6,631 nucleotides of DNA from Planctomycetota bacterium (GTDB lineage: Bacteria > Planctomycetota > MHYJ01 > JACQXL01). The stretch spans positions 1-6,631 of the forward strand of contig JASEHY010000075.1 in the NCBI GenBank assembly GCA_030018555.1. Reading direction: 5' to 3'. The notes below the pieces were generated by a model, which was given only the letters and a program-made list of their open reading frames with translations, was not told where the DNA came from and did not search any database. A program made the position numbers and the translations under genes. Shown here piece by piece: positions 4,655-6,631 of the stretch (the stretch's first letter is position 1; each line of letters opens with the position of its first letter).

Positions 4655-5821
4655 CTATAATTTATTGTGTGCAAAATATTCCCTGACTAATTTCTTAAGA
4701 TACTCTTTTCTCTTAAAATATAATCTCTTAAGTGGCCGTTTCTTATGGCAGGATAGCGCATAATGGACTATTAAAGGAAGAGCCACGGTAGCATCCATAT
4801 AACAAACAACTGCATCGGGTAACATCTCCGGGTCAACCTTTCCCCAACTGACAGCCTCATGTGGTGTTGCGCCTGAAAGTCCGCCAGTATCAGGTCTGGC
4901 ATCGGTTATCTGGAAGAAGTAATCGTGACCAACTTCTTTGATTCTTAATATTTCCTGTATTTGTGGTTCGGTCTGAAGCATAAAGTTCTTAGGGCTTCCG
5001 CCACCGACCAGAAATACCGCTGATTTACCGCCAGAACGTTTTGCCTCTAATACAAATGCGGTTGACTCATTTACATCTATAGAAGGATTGATTCTTAATT
5101 TATTTCCTTCTAATTCCACTCCGGCGATATTCATACCGATGGTGGAATCACCGGGCGAGGAGGTATAAATAGGGACGCCGGCGCGATATGCCGCTGTAAG
5201 CACAGAGACATCTTTCTGTTTTGTTTTCTTCTCCGCTTCGTCCATATATTTACCAATTAGATAATAGAATTCAGCCGTACCCATTTCTTTCTGGAATTCT
5301 GGTTCTTTTAAGATACTCCTGAGAACATTATCTGTACTCATCAGGCAATCTGAATAGCCCAGAAAGACATCATATATTCTGACGACATCATTTCTTCTTA
5401 AGTCCGCATCATCAGCCATGTGGCTTCCAACTCGTGGATGCATATTAACAGCGAAATGCATATCGTGATACATATTTGCACCAGTAGAGACAATCCAGTC
5501 AACAAAACCTGCTTTAATAAGAGGGATAATGGTAGCGCAGCCGAGTCCTGCTGGAGTCAGAGCGCCAGATAGACTCAATCCGACCGTTACATTATTCTGG
5601 AGCATCTTTTCTGTGAACAGACGACATCCCTCTTTCAGGCGAGCCGCGTTATACGCCAAGAATGTCTCTTGCATCAACTCAGATAATTTCTCCTTGCCGG
5701 TAATGGGTGACGGACAAATTTTCTTGCCTGATAGATATTGTTTCTTATGCGGGCATTTTTTATCTAACAGCCAATCAGGTGTACCAGATAAATCTTCTCT
5801 TATCCTGTGATTTCGTTTCAT
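4655..5821 (-). CDS. Deoxyhypusine synthase-family enzyme (bacterial polyamine type)
   Basis: The 388-residue protein matches the deoxyhypusine synthase family, NAD-dependent enzymes that transfer an aminobutyl group. Visible are LSLSGALTPAGLG (82-94), VDWIVSTGANMYHDMH (107-122), YTSSPGDSTIGMN (219-231, nicotinamide/substrate region), LVGGGSPKNF (271-280) and HEAVSWGK (321-328). Lys328 corresponds to the catalytic lysine that forms the covalent intermediate. GGGSPKNF replaces the GGGVVKHH of eukaryotic enzymes, a mark of bacterial homologues. Bacteria have no eIF5A, so the substrate is probably a free polyamine or agmatine; homospermidine-type or bis-guanidino products have been reported for relatives. 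The ATG is preceded by AAGGAG (5832-5827) with five-base spacing. The length is normal, with no repeat insertion. It is separated from rplI by a 207-base palindromic spacer, so probably has its own transcript. Confidence 0.85.
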   Translation of the reverse strand: MKRNHRIREDLSGTPDWLLDKKCPHKKQYLSGKKICPSPITGKEKLSELMQETFLAYNAARLKEGCRLFTEKMLQNNVTVGLSLSGALTPAGLGCATIIPLIKAGFVDWIVSTGANMYHDMHFAVNMHPRVGSHMADDADLRRNDVVRIYDVFLGYSDCLMSTDNVLRSILKEPEFQKEMGTAEFYYLIGKYMDEAEKKTKQKDVSVLTAAYRAGVPIYTSSPGDSTIGMNIAGVELEGNKLRINPSIDVNESTAFVLEAKRSGGKSAVFLVGGGSPKNFMLQTEPQIQEILRIKEVGHDYFFQITDARPDTGGLSGATPHEAVSWGKVDPEMLPDAVVCYMDATVALPLIVHYALSCHKKRPLKRLYFKRKEYLKKLVREYFAHNKL

Positions 5822-5858
5822 TGTTTCTCCTTTCCTTATTTATGTGGTGGTCTCTAAT

Positions 5859-5990
5859 TTGAGGCTGTTGACAAAGTCAACAGCCTCACCCTGAACGCAG
5901 TGAAGGGTCTCATAATCGTGCTCAGAGAGATCCTTCGCTTCGCTCAGGATGAGCCTGTTGTCCCGCCAAGGCGGGATTCAACAGTCTCAA
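5859..5990. repeat. Nested palindromic element array between rplI and the DHS-like gene
   Basis: Three units are nested. A perfect hairpin, GAGGCTGTTGAC-AAA-GTCAACAGCCTC, spans 5861-5887. An imperfect inverted pair joins 5888-5911 (ACCCTGAACGCAGTGAAGGG...) and 5927-5950 (...CCTTCGCTTCGCTCAGGAT). A hairpin TCCCGCC-AA-GGCGGGA (5961-5976) sits inside GAGCCTGTTG/CAACAGTCTC (5951-5960, 5979-5988). TTGAGGCTGTTGA (5859-5871) can also pair with TCAACAGTCTCAA (5978-5990) with one mismatch, closing the whole array. The remaining spacer (5822-6028) holds no gene. Confidence 0.7.
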
Positions 5991-6028
5991 TTTATAACTT
6001 ATTCTCCGTTGAAATGTTTATCTGTCAG

Positions 6029-6532
6029 TTATTCTTCTGAGAGGTTATCGCCTGATATTTTACCATGAGGTTCAGATTCTTCTACTACCCACAATCTGCA
6101 GGTAGCCGAAATATCTGGAGTAAGGTCTATCTTAACACGATAGACGCCGAGTTCTTTTATCGGGCTTTCTAATTTCACCATCTCTTCCGTGACACCTTTG
6201 ATGTTTTCCTTTGCCAGAGCGTCAATTATTATCTGAGGCGAAACTGAACCAAAAAGAATTCCTTCTTCATTGGCTTTCATTTCTATAGTACAAGAAGCGA
6301 TTTCTATTTGTGAAGCAAGTTGTTTTAGATTCTCTATGGTTTTAGATTCTAAACGAACAAGTCTTTTCGCCTCTCTTTCCAATACGAGTAAATTATCTTT
6401 CGTAGAAATAACGGCTAATCCCTGTGGAAAAAGATAGTTACGCGCATAGCCCTTTTTCACCTTTACGACCTCACCGCGATTACCCAGTGATTTCACCTTA
6501 TCTCTCAGAAGAACTTCTATTAAATTAGCCAT
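6029..6532 (-). CDS. rplI: 50S ribosomal protein bL9
   Basis: bL9 binds 23S rRNA at the base of the L1 stalk and helps maintain reading frame. The 167-residue product has the N-terminal rRNA-binding domain (residues 1-50: MANLIEVLLRDKVKSLGNRGEVVKVKKG in sequence terms, with the GYARNYLFPQGLAV signature), the long connecting helix (about 50-75, rich in Lys, Glu and Leu), and the C-terminal domain. It is somewhat longer than the usual 150 or so, through an acidic tail ending DNLSEE. The start at ATG 6532 is set by AAGGAG six bases upstream and by the family N-terminus; a longer frame from 6571 adds 13 residues that do not belong. In many bacteria rplI follows rpsF, ssb and rpsR; the upstream neighbour lies outside the window. 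Confidence 0.95.
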   Translation of the reverse strand: MANLIEVLLRDKVKSLGNRGEVVKVKKGYARNYLFPQGLAVISTKDNLLVLEREAKRLVRLESKTIENLKQLASQIEIASCTIEMKANEEGILFGSVSPQIIIDALAKENIKGVTEEMVKLESPIKELGVYRVKIDLTPDISATCRLWVVEESEPHGKISGDNLSEE

Positions 6533-6538
6533 TGTTTT

Positions 6539-6544
6539 CTCCTT
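6539..6544 (-). promoter_or_regulatory. rplI: Ribosome binding site of rplI
   Basis: AAGGAG on the minus strand with six-base spacing to ATG 6532. It rules out the upstream in-frame ATG at 6571 as the main start. Confidence 0.85.
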
Positions 6545-6600
6545 AATAACTGAACTCTTGCGAAAATGCATAAAACCATCTTGTGTTATTCCTTGTAGCG

Positions 6601-6616
6601 GTCGGATTTATCCGAC
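6601..6616. repeat. Small hairpin upstream of rplI
   Basis: GTCGGA (6601-6606), loop TTTA, TCCGAC (6611-6616), a perfect palindrome 69-84 bases before the rplI start. It could be another dispersed element in the spacer to the next gene; no T-run follows on either strand within view. Confidence 0.45.
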
Positions 6617-6631
6617 TTTGTGCGATAAATC

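Noticed and set aside
5861..5887. Intrinsic terminator for rplI
   Set aside because: The hairpin is perfect but no T-run follows on either strand, and similar palindromes are scattered through the window.
6533..6571. Earlier ATG of rplI adding 13 residues
   Set aside because: The bL9 N-terminus and the AAGGAG at 6544-6539 both point to ATG 6532.

Overview
The window looks like bacterial chromosome from an uncultured, probably anaerobic lineage: moderate-to-low GC, Shine-Dalgarno-led genes, bacterial RecG and ribosomal protein bL9. An ADP-forming acetyl-CoA synthetase fragment beside a BioD-like/DRTGG protein suggests acetate metabolism through acetyl-CoA. The high density of short palindromic elements, some inside genes, is typical of several candidate phyla assembled from metagenomes. 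I cannot fix the phylum from this window; Omnitrophota-, Planctomycetota- or Desantisbacteria-like lineages are guesses only.

Layout. Bases 1-296 hold no gene, only stacked palindromic elements. Bases 297-2240 encode RecG (+) up to and including helicase motif VI; the gene then breaks off at a palindromic cluster (2241-2336). Directly after the cluster, in another frame, comes the C-terminal part of an ADP-forming acetyl-CoA synthetase (2348-2749). After a hairpin-rich spacer with a good ribosome binding site comes a complete BioD-like P-loop plus DRTGG protein (2843-3961). The rest is on the minus strand: tRNA-Arg(TCT), a small GIY-YIG nuclease gene whose 3' end runs into that tRNA and whose 5' end abuts a broken second copy of it, tRNA-Lys(CTT), a deoxyhypusine-synthase-like enzyme (4655-5821), a nested palindrome (5859-5990), and rplI for bL9 (6029-6532).

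How the parts relate. The synthetase fragment and the DRTGG protein probably belong to one acetyl-CoA/acetate module, but the synthetase as read here is broken. RecG, bL9, the DHS-like enzyme and tRNA-Lys are independent housekeeping or metabolic genes. The themes worth attention are: (i) palindromic elements of several families that sit between genes and also within the recG reading frame without breaking it; (ii) a recG/synthetase chimera whose junction is such an element, so it is either a real deletion or an assembly misjoin; (iii) a GIY-YIG gene sandwiched between a partial and a complete tRNA-Arg copy, which looks like a very small tRNA-associated mobile unit.
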